This document shows positions 42,639-50,602 of a stretch of DNA of 64,000 nt, piece by piece. The stretch is from RGIG8748 sp045539515 (GTDB lineage: Bacteria; Bacillota; Clostridia; UMGS1810). The notes below the pieces were generated by a model. It was given only the letters and a program-made list of their open reading frames with translations. It made no database searches and was not told the DNA's origin. The stretch is from NCBI GenBank assembly GCA_045539515.1, contig JAZQFN010000009.1:10683-74682 (forward strand), in the 5' to 3' direction. Every line of letters begins with the position of its first letter. Within the stretch, counting starts at the first letter, position 1. The translations under genes and the position numbers were made by a program.

Positions 42639-43820
42639 TTATAATGCAAGTTTGAATATATCAATAATTTCCTGTTTGCCAAGTTCTATGTAATCGGGAA
42701 GTGTTCTTGTGCCAAAGAAGGTGCACTTTTCCGCCATTTCCTCAATTGCCTCATCTGTGATGTCTATGTCAAGCTGACCAAGTCTTACAGGCATACCTAT
42801 GGAAGCGAAAAATTCCTCCGAAGCCTTTATACCCTCAAGAGCCACTTCCTCATCGGTCTTGCCTTCAGGGTTAACACCCCATACACTTACCGAAAGCTTT
42901 TTAAAACGCTCCGGACAATACTTATACACAAATTTTGCCCATGCCGGATATATAACCGCAAGACCTGCGCCGTGAGATACGTTGTCGAACATGCCGCTAA
43001 GCTCGTGTTCAAGCTGGTGGCATCCCATAAGGAAGGTTGTGCCTGCACCGGTAAGATTGTTGTGAGAAAGTGAGCCTGCCCACATAAGGTTGGCTCTTGC
43101 ATCATAATCTTCGGGGTTTGCCATTGCGGCTTTACCTGCCTTAATTGTGGCACGAAGCACGCCCTCTGCCATTTCGTCTGTTATATCAAAGGGTTCACTT
43201 GGTGTGAAATACCTTTCCAAGGTGTGCATCATAATATCCACAATGCCACAGGCTGTCTGATAGGGACTTACGCTGTAGGTAAGGCAAGGATTGCATATGG
43301 AGAAAAGCGGTCTGTTGAAATCTGTGCCAAATCCTCTCTTAAGCCATCCATCCTCGTTGGTAATAACGCAGGAATTACTCATTTCACTTCCGGATGCGGA
43401 AAGAGTAAGTACAGTTCCCACAGGAAGTCCCTTTTCGGGAATTGCCTTTTTTGCAGGGAAATCCCAGGGATCGCCGTCATAGAGTGCACCAAGAGCAATA
43501 AGCTTTGATGAGTCTATAACACTGCCGCCGCCAACTGCAAGTATAAGCTCAGCACCATATTCCCTGACAAGCTTAACGCCCTTTTTAACCATGGAAAGCT
43601 TGGGATTGGGTTCTACCCCTCCGAGCTCTGTAAAGCTTATACCGGCTTCATTAAGAGATGATATTATTTCGTCGTAAAGACCATTTGCTTTAACGGAGGA
43701 TTTGCCGTAGTGAAGAAGGATTTTACTGATGCCGTAACCCTTTATTACTTCACCGACTTTTTTGTGGGTATCCTTTCCGAAAATCATTCTGGTAGGTGTA
43801 TAAAATTCAAAATTCTGCAC
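42639..43820 (-). CDS. Iron-containing alcohol dehydrogenase (butanol dehydrogenase-like)
   Basis: A 393-residue NAD(P)H-dependent type III alcohol dehydrogenase of the BdhA/YqhD group. Coenzyme loop LILAVGGGSVIDSSK and metal ligands in ACGIVDIMMHTLERYF, GCHQLEHELSG and DNVSHGAGLAVIYPAW. It reduces aldehydes, likely as an electron sink in fermentation. Single gene, preceded by GGAGAT. Confidence 0.93.
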   Translation of the reverse strand: MQNFEFYTPTRMIFGKDTHKKVGEVIKGYGISKILLHYGKSSVKANGLYDEIISSLNEAGISFTELGGVEPNPKLSMVKKGVKLVREYGAELILAVGGGSVIDSSKLIALGALYDGDPWDFPAKKAIPEKGLPVGTVLTLSASGSEMSNSCVITNEDGWLKRGFGTDFNRPLFSICNPCLTYSVSPYQTACGIVDIMMHTLERYFTPSEPFDITDEMAEGVLRATIKAGKAAMANPEDYDARANLMWAGSLSHNNLTGAGTTFLMGCHQLEHELSGMFDNVSHGAGLAVIYPAWAKFVYKYCPERFKKLSVSVWGVNPEGKTDEEVALEGIKASEEFFASIGMPVRLGQLDIDITDEAIEEMAEKCTFFGTRTLPDYIELGKQEIIDIFKLAL

Positions 43821-43847
43821 AGATTATATCTCCTTTCAAAACTTTTG

Positions 43848-44612
43848 TTATCTGTTTAGCGATGCTTGATAAAGCATTATACCGCAAGCTATGGAAACGT
43901 TTAATGATTCGGCATTTCCTGTCATGGGAATTGTAACTGTGTGGGTGCACAGCGCTTCGACTTCCGGACAGATGCCGTTTGCCTCGTTGCCCATTACTAT
44001 AATGCACTTATCTCCATAGCGGAAATTATGGGAACTCTCGGCTCCGTTGGGAAATGTACCTATAATCTGAAACCCTTTATTTCTAAAAGAAGAAAGAACG
44101 TTATCATCGTCAAAATACAAATTTACACTGAATATCCCGGACATAGTGGAACGAAGAACCTTGGGGTTGAACACATCCACACAGCCCTTGGAAAGCACAA
44201 TACCACGCACACCAAAGGCATCGGCACTGCGGATTATAGTACCCATATTGCCGGGGTCTGTAACAGAATCAAGATACAGATACACGCCGTCTGAATAGTT
44301 TATGGAATCCACAGGTAAATCGGTGTAAGCGGCAACCGCAAGTATACCCTGAGAATTTACGGTGGACTTAAGTTCATCGAAGAGCTTATCCGGCAGTAAA
44401 TACACCGGGGTATCTCCAAAATCCGTCATTTTATTTTCAGCAAAACTCTCGCTTACAAATATGTACTTTACATCTGCTCTGCCGTCGTTAGCATCGCGTA
44501 CAATACGCTCCCCTTCTATAATAAAGGTATTTGTCTTTTTTCGCCCGTTTCGGCTGAGGAGCTTTTTGGTGTTTTTAAACAAAGTATTTGAAGAACTTTC
44601 TATCCTTTGCAT
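43848..44612 (-). CDS. RNA 2'-O-methyltransferase, TrmH/SpoU family
   Basis: A 254-residue SPOUT enzyme: N-terminal substrate-binding domain (IEGERIVRDANDG region) and a C-terminal knotted domain with YLYLDSVTDPGNMGTIIRSA, IIVMGNEANGI and ESLNVSIACGIMLYQ, the three SpoU motifs. It methylates rRNA or tRNA; the target position is unknown. It lies between the rplT operon and the alcohol dehydrogenase. Confidence 0.92.
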   Translation of the reverse strand: MQRIESSSNTLFKNTKKLLSRNGRKKTNTFIIEGERIVRDANDGRADVKYIFVSESFAENKMTDFGDTPVYLLPDKLFDELKSTVNSQGILAVAAYTDLPVDSINYSDGVYLYLDSVTDPGNMGTIIRSADAFGVRGIVLSKGCVDVFNPKVLRSTMSGIFSVNLYFDDDNVLSSFRNKGFQIIGTFPNGAESSHNFRYGDKCIIVMGNEANGICPEVEALCTHTVTIPMTGNAESLNVSIACGIMLYQASLNR

Positions 44613-44695
44613 GGCTACTCCTTATAAAGTCATTATTATCTATTATAATTATACAATACCCGATACCCTTTTGCAAGAAAAATTATATGCTAAAA

Positions 44696-44734
44696 CAAAA
44701 ACCACTACATTTCGATATGAAATATAGTGGTTTT
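44696..44734 (-). terminator. Terminator of the infC-rpmI-rplT operon
   Basis: AAAACCACTA and TAGTGGTTTT form a strong stem (inner part ATTTC/GAAAT). Read on the minus strand it follows the rplT stop and ends in TTTTTGTTTT. Confidence 0.85.
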
Positions 44735-44758
44735 GCAATTTGCTATTTAACTATTATA

Positions 44759-45112
44759 TTAAAGAGCAGCATTAGCCTTTTCAACTAAAGCTGTGAAAGC
44801 TTCGGCATCTGCAATAGCAATCTCGGAAAGCATCTTTCTGTTCATGTTGATTTCAGCCTTCTTAAGACCGTTCATGAACTTGGAGTATGTTGTACCGTTG
44901 AGCTTGCAAGCAGCACTGATTCTGGTAATCCAGAGTCTTCTGAAATCTCTCTTCTTCTGTTTTCTGCCGATATATGCATAAGATAAGGACTTCATAACTG
45001 CCTGTTTTGCAGTTCTGAATAACTTACTCTTAGCACCTCTGTATCCTTTAGCGAGCTTTAAAACTCTCTTATGTCTCTTTCTTGTAGCCATAGCGCCTTT
45101 TACTCTAGCCAT
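44759..45112 (-). CDS. rplT: Ribosomal protein bL20
   Basis: A 117-residue, very basic 50S protein, complete from MARVKGAMATRKRHKRVLKL to the C-terminal NAAL. Last gene of the IF-3 operon. L20 also binds the operon leader in Firmicutes to repress it. Confidence 0.98.
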   Translation of the reverse strand: MARVKGAMATRKRHKRVLKLAKGYRGAKSKLFRTAKQAVMKSLSYAYIGRKQKKRDFRRLWITRISAACKLNGTTYSKFMNGLKKAEINMNRKMLSEIAIADAEAFTALVEKANAAL

Positions 45113-45132
45113 TTAAAACGCCTCCCTATTTT

Positions 45133-45330
45133 TTATTTATAAAGTATCAGTCTCTTGATTGTAGCTGCATTTGCAGTTGAAGCATACGCCTGCTTTCTTA
45201 AAGCTCTCTTTCTCTTGGTTGACTTCTTTGTTAAAATGTGTCTTCTGAAAGCCTGATTGAGCTTTACCTTACCCTTTTTTGTAAGATTGAATCTCTTTGC
45301 AGCACCTCTGTGTGTTTTGATTTTAGGCAT
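45133..45330 (-). CDS. rpmI: Ribosomal protein bL35
   Basis: A 65-residue basic protein, MPKIKTHRGAAKRFNLTKKG at the start, complete. It lies between infC and rplT in the conserved order, with gaps of 20-33 bases. Confidence 0.98.
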   Translation of the reverse strand: MPKIKTHRGAAKRFNLTKKGKVKLNQAFRRHILTKKSTKRKRALRKQAYASTANAATIKRLILYK

Positions 45331-45363
45331 TGCATTTACACTCCTTCCGAATTTAAACTTAAA

Positions 45364-45873
45364 TTATTTAGGTGCAACCACCATAGTCATGTTTCTGCCT
45401 TCAAGCTTGGGGGCTTTTTCAACATTACCGATTTCTGCAACAGCCTCGCCGAACTTAACGAGTAAATCCTGACCGAGCTGTGTATGGTGAAGCTCACGGC
45501 CTCTGAAACGAACGGTAACCTTTACCTTGTCACCTGATTTTAAGAACTTGACTGCCTGATTAACCTTTGTATTGAAATCGTGAACATCTATGGAAGGTGT
45601 AACACGAACTTCCTTGATGTTGACTATACGCTGATTCTTGCGCTGTTCCTTTTCTCGTTTACCCTGCTCGAACTTGTACTTGCCGTAGTCCATAATCTTG
45701 CATGCGGGCGGTTTTGCCTGCGGAGCAATAAGAACAAGGTCAAGTCCTTTGCCCTCTGCCTTTGCCTTGGCGTCTGCCAAAGAAAGTATACCGAGCTGAG
45801 AACCGTCGGAATCAATAAGTCTGACTTCTTTTTCTCTGATTTCATCATTAATCAACATTTCTTTACTACTGAT
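45364..45873 (-). CDS. infC: Translation initiation factor IF-3, with a non-AUG start
   Basis: About 169 residues: N-terminal domain with LINDEIREKEVRLI, linker, and C-terminal domain with VRFRGRELHHTQLG. The only ATG that fits is at 45858, but it lies 25 bases after the sole strong ribosome site GGAGGTG (45887-45881), too far. Seven bases after that site lies ATC at 45873, the expected spacing. infC is known for AUU-type rare starts that let IF-3 control its own level; here the codon appears to be AUC. The ATG remains possible if a weaker site is used. Confidence 0.9.
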   Translation of the reverse strand: MSSKEMLINDEIREKEVRLIDSDGSQLGILSLADAKAKAEGKGLDLVLIAPQAKPPACKIMDYGKYKFEQGKREKEQRKNQRIVNIKEVRVTPSIDVHDFNTKVNQAVKFLKSGDKVKVTVRFRGRELHHTQLGQDLLVKFGEAVAEIGNVEKAPKLEGRNMTMVVAPK

Positions 45874-45919
45874 GACAAAGCACCTCCAAAAAATAAATTG
45901 CAAATCCACTTAAGGCAAA

Positions 45920-46026
45920 AAAGAAAAGTGGGCGAAATCCACCCACTTATACATTCAAGATAAGTATTAACCTTACCGATACCTTGAAACCGTAAGGTGA
46001 GAAGTGGACTTCTGCTTTGCTTTACC
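45920..46026 (-). ncRNA. L20-type leader of the infC operon with attenuator hairpin
   Basis: Between the promoter at 46032-46060 and infC, the minus strand can form CCTTAC/GTAAGG pairing and a terminator AAGTGGG...CCCACTT followed by TTCTTTTTT (45948-45920). An upstream AGTCCACTTCTCACC segment can pair with part of the terminator. This is the arrangement of Rfam L20 leaders in Firmicutes, through which L20 shuts down its own operon. Confidence 0.75.
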
Positions 46027-46031
46027 CAAAT

Positions 46032-46060
46032 ATATTACCACCTTTTTATGCGGTTGTCAA
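46032..46060 (-). promoter_or_regulatory. Sigma-A promoter of the infC operon
   Basis: Minus strand TTGACA (46060-46055), 17-base spacer, TAATAT (46037-46032). It sits immediately before the L20-type leader. Confidence 0.75.
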
Positions 46061-46091
46061 GTACTTTTTTAAATTTTTTATTATTCTCGGA

Positions 46092-46127
46092 GAAACACCG
46101 CACAAGCGCAATCTTGTACGGTGTTTC
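46092..46127. other. Strong hairpin without a T-run, 46.1 kb
   Basis: GAAACACCG (46092-46100) pairs with CGGTGTTTC (46119-46127), with a further ACAAG/CTTGT pairing inside. Neither side is followed by a clear T-run, so a terminator role is uncertain. It lies between the infC promoter and a small ORF. Confidence 0.5.
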
Positions 46128-46170
46128 AAGGGAGTGATTAGTCTATCTGATATACAAATTTGTATGTTTG

Positions 46171-46338
46171 TCAGCCCATTTTGTAGCCTTTAAAAACCAG
46201 CCTGGCACCAAACTCCACTCTGGCTTCCTCGCTATCAAATGTTTTCTTTTTCGAGTTGGGAATTTCCCTCATTGAAATGGTCTTGGATGTGGGGTCTATC
46301 CACATACACCATTCCTTTGTTTCCTTGTTTTCTTCCAT
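46171..46338 (-). CDS. 55-residue hypothetical protein
   Basis: A short frame from ATG at 46338 to TGA at 46171, with an amino-acid composition like a real small basic protein: it opens MEENKETKEWCMWIDPTSKT and ends VFKGYKMG. The ribosome site is weak (AGAGGACAGTG at distance). No family recognised. It could be a small regulatory protein or a spurious frame; the rest of the gap 46339-46488 shows nothing. Confidence 0.4.
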   Translation of the reverse strand: MEENKETKEWCMWIDPTSKTISMREIPNSKKKTFDSEEARVEFGARLVFKGYKMG

Positions 46339-46488
46339 TTTATGTACTCACTGTCCTCTGTAGTTGATGATTAATTCTATCCTACTCAATGACCCACCGT
46401 CAACCCGGTGCACAGTTTTGTAATGGCGGTGAATCCATTTCGCAAAGATTGTAATCAAAAAGACATATAAGTAATGCTATTGTAAAAA

Positions 46489-47160
46489 TCAATACAAAAG
46501 TTCCTCCAATAATTCGTCAATGTTTTCAAACTCACCATATATATCAAATTCTTCAGCTTCTTTAGCTGATATAACTCCCTTTTCCATCAGGCAATCTGCA
46601 AACAGCTGACCATCAGATGTTTTGGTTTTTAAACTGCGGTATATTATGTAAACCATATCACCTCTCGTAAAGCTTTCCGATTCTTCAAGCTGCAATGCAA
46701 CCTGTGAGTTAAAAAGTCCACACTCTACCCCATCGTTTAAAGCTTCATATAGTTTGGTTTCTTCATAGCCCATTAACCTTAAAAGCAATGTAACAAACTG
46801 ATACGAATCAATGGTTGCATCCGGAGAAAAGGTATCTTCACCCGTGCCGTAGGTTATACCGTTTTCATAGCAATACATCACATAGGCATATGACCAGCGG
46901 TCGCTTTTTACATCTGTAAATTTTTCATCATACTCATATTCATTAATCTTGTCTGCTTCCCCAAGGAGCCTTACAAGTATTGTTGCCGCTTCTTCTCTTG
47001 TAAAGTTCTTATCCAGCTCATAACCTTTGTCAGTACCGGCAAACAAGCCCAACTCATACAGAGCATCCGCATATTTCCTTTCCGTCTGTGCGAAAGCTGC
47101 AGCCTGAAAAAGCATTATAAATATTAGGCCAAAAGAAATAACCTTAGAAAAAGCTTTCAT
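46489..47160 (-). CDS. SLH-domain exported protein
   Basis: A 223-residue secreted protein: signal peptide MKAFSKVISFGLIFIMLFQA with cleavage near AFA, then two to three S-layer homology repeats (FTREEAATILVRLLG; VKSDRWSYAYVMYCYENGIT; DATIDSYQFVTLLLRLMGYE; FTRGDMVYIIYRSL). SLH repeats bind pyruvylated cell-wall polysaccharide, which fits the pyruvyl transferase at 17512 in this window. It overlaps the end of the preceding frame by 17 bases. Confidence 0.85.
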   Translation of the reverse strand: MKAFSKVISFGLIFIMLFQAAAFAQTERKYADALYELGLFAGTDKGYELDKNFTREEAATILVRLLGEADKINEYEYDEKFTDVKSDRWSYAYVMYCYENGITYGTGEDTFSPDATIDSYQFVTLLLRLMGYEETKLYEALNDGVECGLFNSQVALQLEESESFTRGDMVYIIYRSLKTKTSDGQLFADCLMEKGVISAKEAEEFDIYGEFENIDELLEELLY

Positions 47161-47500
47161 ATGTCATTTTACCTCCGCCTATATAAGTAATATCTTCTTC
47201 ATTAACGGTAAGCTCTTCGCCCTCAATATCTACAGATATTTTTTTAACACTCATATCCGCATCCGGTGCGAAATCCACAGAAACAGTTATTGTGTCGTAT
47301 TCTACGGTGTTTCGCACTCTTTCAAATCCGTCGAAAGAAATGAGGGAATCATATTCGCATACAACATACTTGCTTTTATCTGTCTTCTCGCCGAATTCCG
47401 CATTGCCGTTTATAAACCATACCTTATCACGACTGCCCTCCAGCTTAACCATTGTGTAATTCTTTCTGTCTTTGCCATCCCACACCTGAGTAAAGGACAA
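47144..47500 (-). CDS. C-terminal part of a surface protein, separated by an in-frame amber codon
   Basis: A 118-residue frame in the same reading frame as the preceding 606-residue protein and separated from it only by a TAG at 47509-47507. The first residues available as a start would be TTG at 47500, without a ribosome site. It reads VWDGKDRKNYTMVKLEG and then a beta-rich segment similar to stalk/copper amine oxidase-like domains. It is most simply the C-terminal domain of the upstream protein, lost by a nonsense mutation or joined by readthrough. Confidence 0.55.
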   Translation of the reverse strand: MSFTQVWDGKDRKNYTMVKLEGSRDKVWFINGNAEFGEKTDKSKYVVCEYDSLISFDGFERVRNTVEYDTITVSVDFAPDADMSVKKISVDIEGEELTVNEEDITYIGGGKMTYESFF

Positions 47501-47506
47501 AAGATA

Positions 47507-49327
47507 CTAACTGACATCTGTTCCCAAATCTTTGTACCAAGCCGGCAAATCTCCCTCCAATGCATCCAGAGATACCTGATAAACTGAATTTATCCTGTAA
47601 TCGTGATAACTTCCGTCACGCATTTCACCACGAATTTTGGTTACATACTTTTCAGGATTACGGTCTTCTTTAGCTTCTTCCTCTTCTTTTTCTTTTTCCG
47701 TCATTTCCGTTAAAGGCACAAGAAGCTCATATTTTAAGTTCTTTCCTTCGGTTGCACCTTCCATTGTGGCATAGGTGTCATATTTCCCGTTTACCTCCGG
47801 TACATACTTTATCTTTATGCTTTTAATTTCCGTGCCGTCAAACTCCGGTTTAATCATAAAGCGGTGATTTTCCACACTTTCTCCGGAATACCTTACCAAA
47901 GGCTCGTAGTAAGAACCTGTTAAATAGCGGTTGGCACTTATGGCATGCATTACCATATCCGTAGGTTTATAGAGAGGGAAGTATCCCAAATCGTAATCAA
48001 AGCCGCCCCAAAGCTGAGCAGTGCCTTTACTGCCTTTAAGTATTGTAACGTTATAAAACTTAACCTCACCGTTTCGTTTGGGATTCATATCCTTAAGATA
48101 GACTCTGACCTCTGCAGATACTTCTTCGCCGATTTCAGCCACCTCTTCTGTAAGAACGCCATCAAAGCTCTTATCGGCAATAAAGGTAAAATAAAACTTT
48201 TCCCTTAATATATACTTATTGATATCCCCTACAAAGGTCTGACTGTAAACTCGGCTTTCTTCTTTTACTTCTTCTTTTGTTTGTTCATCCTCATCCGTTT
48301 TACTTTTTTCAAGAGAATTGTTATCTTTTGAAAAAGCTATTTTCCCCGAAGTCGGAAGAGAACCTGTCTGCACGTAGGTATCCATATCAACATCCACAGT
48401 TTTTGTGACCTTAGTACTCTTGTGGGTGTAGGTTATTCTGGCATTTTTCACCTGCATCTTATCATCTACATCCACCGTAAGCTTAAAGCTATGTGTAAGG
48501 TTAAAATCCGCATCGTACTCTTCGCCGGGAAGTTCCTTTGTATATACAACACGTCCATCGTCAAAAACAATTGTATTGTCCTTTATGCTTCCATCGGTTA
48601 TAATCTTTAAAAATTCCATACCTTCAAAGGTAATGTAGGCAACCGTTACATCCTTGCTTTCATTTTCTCTGCGGTAAGAACATACACCCCAGGAAAAGGC
48701 ATCCGAAAACCTATCAAGGGGAAAATGGGCAGAATATAATTCTTCCAATCCGCTGATTTCTATTCTGTTTTTCTTTATTTCTTCCTGTACCGGCAAATCG
48801 GTTTCCGGGTCTTCTTTTTCAATATCCTCCGGCGCTTGGGTTTTGCCTTTGGCAATATTTTTAAGAAAAGCCCACAAGCCCATATCTATTGTGCCGGTAT
48901 ATGTAAAGAATCCGTGCTTGTAGGATTTATCTTGGGGATTTATACATCTTGCATAAACATAGTCTTCATCAAAGCCGATTAGCCAGTTGCCGTCGTTTTC
49001 GTCAAGAAATTCCACATAGCCCTCTTGCGGAAATTCATCATCTGTAATTTCCATAAGCTTTTCCGGCTTCTTTTCTGCCGGAGCGAGATGCTTATGGGAT
49101 AACGCTGTAATAAGAGCGTCAAATTCGTTGTATGTAAGGTTGTCTTTGGTTGCCGTTTCAGTGTTTCCGTCATATGTAAATTTAAGTTCAAAATTTTCGT
49201 ATATGTATTCACGGTCACCGTAATCTCCCAAAGAGGTTAAAATACAATTGTCACCGCCCGATGCATGTATGGGCACACAACCCACAATCAATATAAATAC
49301 CACAAACAGCGAAGTAAACTTTTTCAT
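47507..49327 (-). CDS. Exported cell-surface protein, unknown
   Basis: A 606-residue protein with a signal peptide (MKKFTSLFVVFILIVGCVPI, cleavage near HAS-GG). The mature part is beta-rich and acidic, with two charged low-complexity stretches (around residue 165, PEDIEKEDPETD; around 355, KTDEDEQTKEEVKEE). No catalytic motif is seen. The ATG at 49327 is 8 bases after AAAGGA; an ATG two codons earlier is too close. It probably extends into the next frame past the TAG at 47507. Confidence 0.8.
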   Translation of the reverse strand: MKKFTSLFVVFILIVGCVPIHASGGDNCILTSLGDYGDREYIYENFELKFTYDGNTETATKDNLTYNEFDALITALSHKHLAPAEKKPEKLMEITDDEFPQEGYVEFLDENDGNWLIGFDEDYVYARCINPQDKSYKHGFFTYTGTIDMGLWAFLKNIAKGKTQAPEDIEKEDPETDLPVQEEIKKNRIEISGLEELYSAHFPLDRFSDAFSWGVCSYRRENESKDVTVAYITFEGMEFLKIITDGSIKDNTIVFDDGRVVYTKELPGEEYDADFNLTHSFKLTVDVDDKMQVKNARITYTHKSTKVTKTVDVDMDTYVQTGSLPTSGKIAFSKDNNSLEKSKTDEDEQTKEEVKEESRVYSQTFVGDINKYILREKFYFTFIADKSFDGVLTEEVAEIGEEVSAEVRVYLKDMNPKRNGEVKFYNVTILKGSKGTAQLWGGFDYDLGYFPLYKPTDMVMHAISANRYLTGSYYEPLVRYSGESVENHRFMIKPEFDGTEIKSIKIKYVPEVNGKYDTYATMEGATEGKNLKYELLVPLTEMTEKEKEEEEAKEDRNPEKYVTKIRGEMRDGSYHDYRINSVYQVSLDALEGDLPAWYKDLGTDVS

Positions 49328-49385
49328 ATTCATTTTCCTTTCTGATGTTGTTATTTAAAATACCGGTATTTATTACTTCACCTGC

Positions 49386-49414
49386 ATTGTAACAAAAAGA
49401 CTTCTTTGCATCAA
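49386..49414 (-). promoter_or_regulatory. Sigma-A-like promoter of the surface protein genes
   Basis: Minus strand TTGATG (49414-49409), 17-base spacer, TACAAT (49391-49386). Confidence 0.6.
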
Positions 49415-49506
49415 CGGTATTTAAACTGTTATAAATAAAACATAAATACCCTGTAATTTACGGAAAACAATTGAAATGCCAATGTTAAAAATGTAACAAA
49501 GACGTA

Positions 49507-49543
49507 AAAAAAGACTGTAGAAAATCGGTTTCTACAGTCTTTG
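49507..49543 (-). terminator. Terminator after the amidohydrolase gene
   Basis: AAAGACTGTAGAAA and TTTCTACAGTCTTT form a 14-bp stem around a 4-5 base loop; read on the minus strand it runs into TTTTTTT. Confidence 0.85.
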
Positions 49544-49546
49544 CAC

Positions 49547-50602
49547 TTATATTCTGTTTACAAAATCCCCAAAGAGCTTTGCATCTCCTTCGTATTCGGG
49601 ATATTTCAAGAGAGTTTCGTATGCGTACTTTGCTCCCTCTTTCATAAGCGGCATATTGGGTTTATTTACCTTACCTGCGGTAAAGGTTTCAAAGTTGGTG
49701 CGGTAAATCTTTTGTACAGCCTCCTTTGGAAGATTAAGACCTGCCACATTTAAATCCACATAGCAATGAGCCACATAGGACGGATTATCCGACAAAAGCG
49801 CGCCTTCTGCAAGAGCATAGAGGTCGTCTATGGTTTCTTTGTCAAAGGTTTCATCGGCATCGGTGCCAAACATTATGCGGTCCTGATACTTAATGAAAAA
49901 CTCTCTCCATGCGGGAATATCCTTGGCAAAGTTTTCAAATATTTCCACACCGGGAGTTATGTCATAGTATACATTGGGGTAAGTATCAAGTACCCTTGCA
50001 GCTTCCTCTATGTCATCGGACACATAAAAGAAATGTGCAAGAATCGTTTTAAGGTTCGGGTGCTTATCAAGCATTTCCAAGGTTTCACGGTGGGCATCTT
50101 CAAAAGATATAAAGCCCTTGCCCTCGTAGCACCAGCCACGCTCCACTTGCATAGGCAGCATTTGGTCTTTGTGCCAGAAGCTTCTTGGATCTTTGGCATG
50201 AAGAAGCGCAAACATCCCCTTTTCCTCCATAAAAGAAAGTGCTTTGTCATAGGACGGATGGTTTAACCCTTTACCTATCTGTTTACGCATGGTGGGCTTC
50301 ATATGAAGAAACTTCATACCCTCACAGCCTGCAGCATATAGCCACTTTACCTGTTCTTCGTACGGAATTTCCAGAAAAGGTCCCCACTCGTGGAGTGAAC
50401 CGTTTACACAAATGTCCATGTCTTTGTAGAAATCCTTTACCCAAAGGGCAAAAAGATTCTCGAAATTGCTGTAGTCTTTGGATGTGGCAACAGTCTGAAA
50501 GCTTACCTTTTCAACACCCTTTCCCTTAAGATAATTAAGAAATTCTGTAGTTTTGTTTGTATCATACACCCTTGTGTGTATGTGCATATCTGTTTTTTTC
50601 AC
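49547..50602 (-). CDS. Amidohydrolase-family TIM-barrel protein
   Basis: A 351-residue metal-dependent hydrolase of the amidohydrolase 2 type (PF04909). Metal ligands are visible as MHIHTRV at the start, the FALLHAKD and ILAHFFYVSD His residues, and DRIMFGTDAD. Members hydrolyse lactones or decarboxylate. It overlaps the DUF4091 gene by 4 bases, so the pair is coupled; a sugar lactone or uronate derivative is a plausible substrate. Cytoplasmic. Confidence 0.82.
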   Translation of the reverse strand: MKKTDMHIHTRVYDTNKTTEFLNYLKGKGVEKVSFQTVATSKDYSNFENLFALWVKDFYKDMDICVNGSLHEWGPFLEIPYEEQVKWLYAAGCEGMKFLHMKPTMRKQIGKGLNHPSYDKALSFMEEKGMFALLHAKDPRSFWHKDQMLPMQVERGWCYEGKGFISFEDAHRETLEMLDKHPNLKTILAHFFYVSDDIEEAARVLDTYPNVYYDITPGVEIFENFAKDIPAWREFFIKYQDRIMFGTDADETFDKETIDDLYALAEGALLSDNPSYVAHCYVDLNVAGLNLPKEAVQKIYRTNFETFTAGKVNKPNMPLMKEGAKYAYETLLKYPEYEGDAKLFGDFVNRI

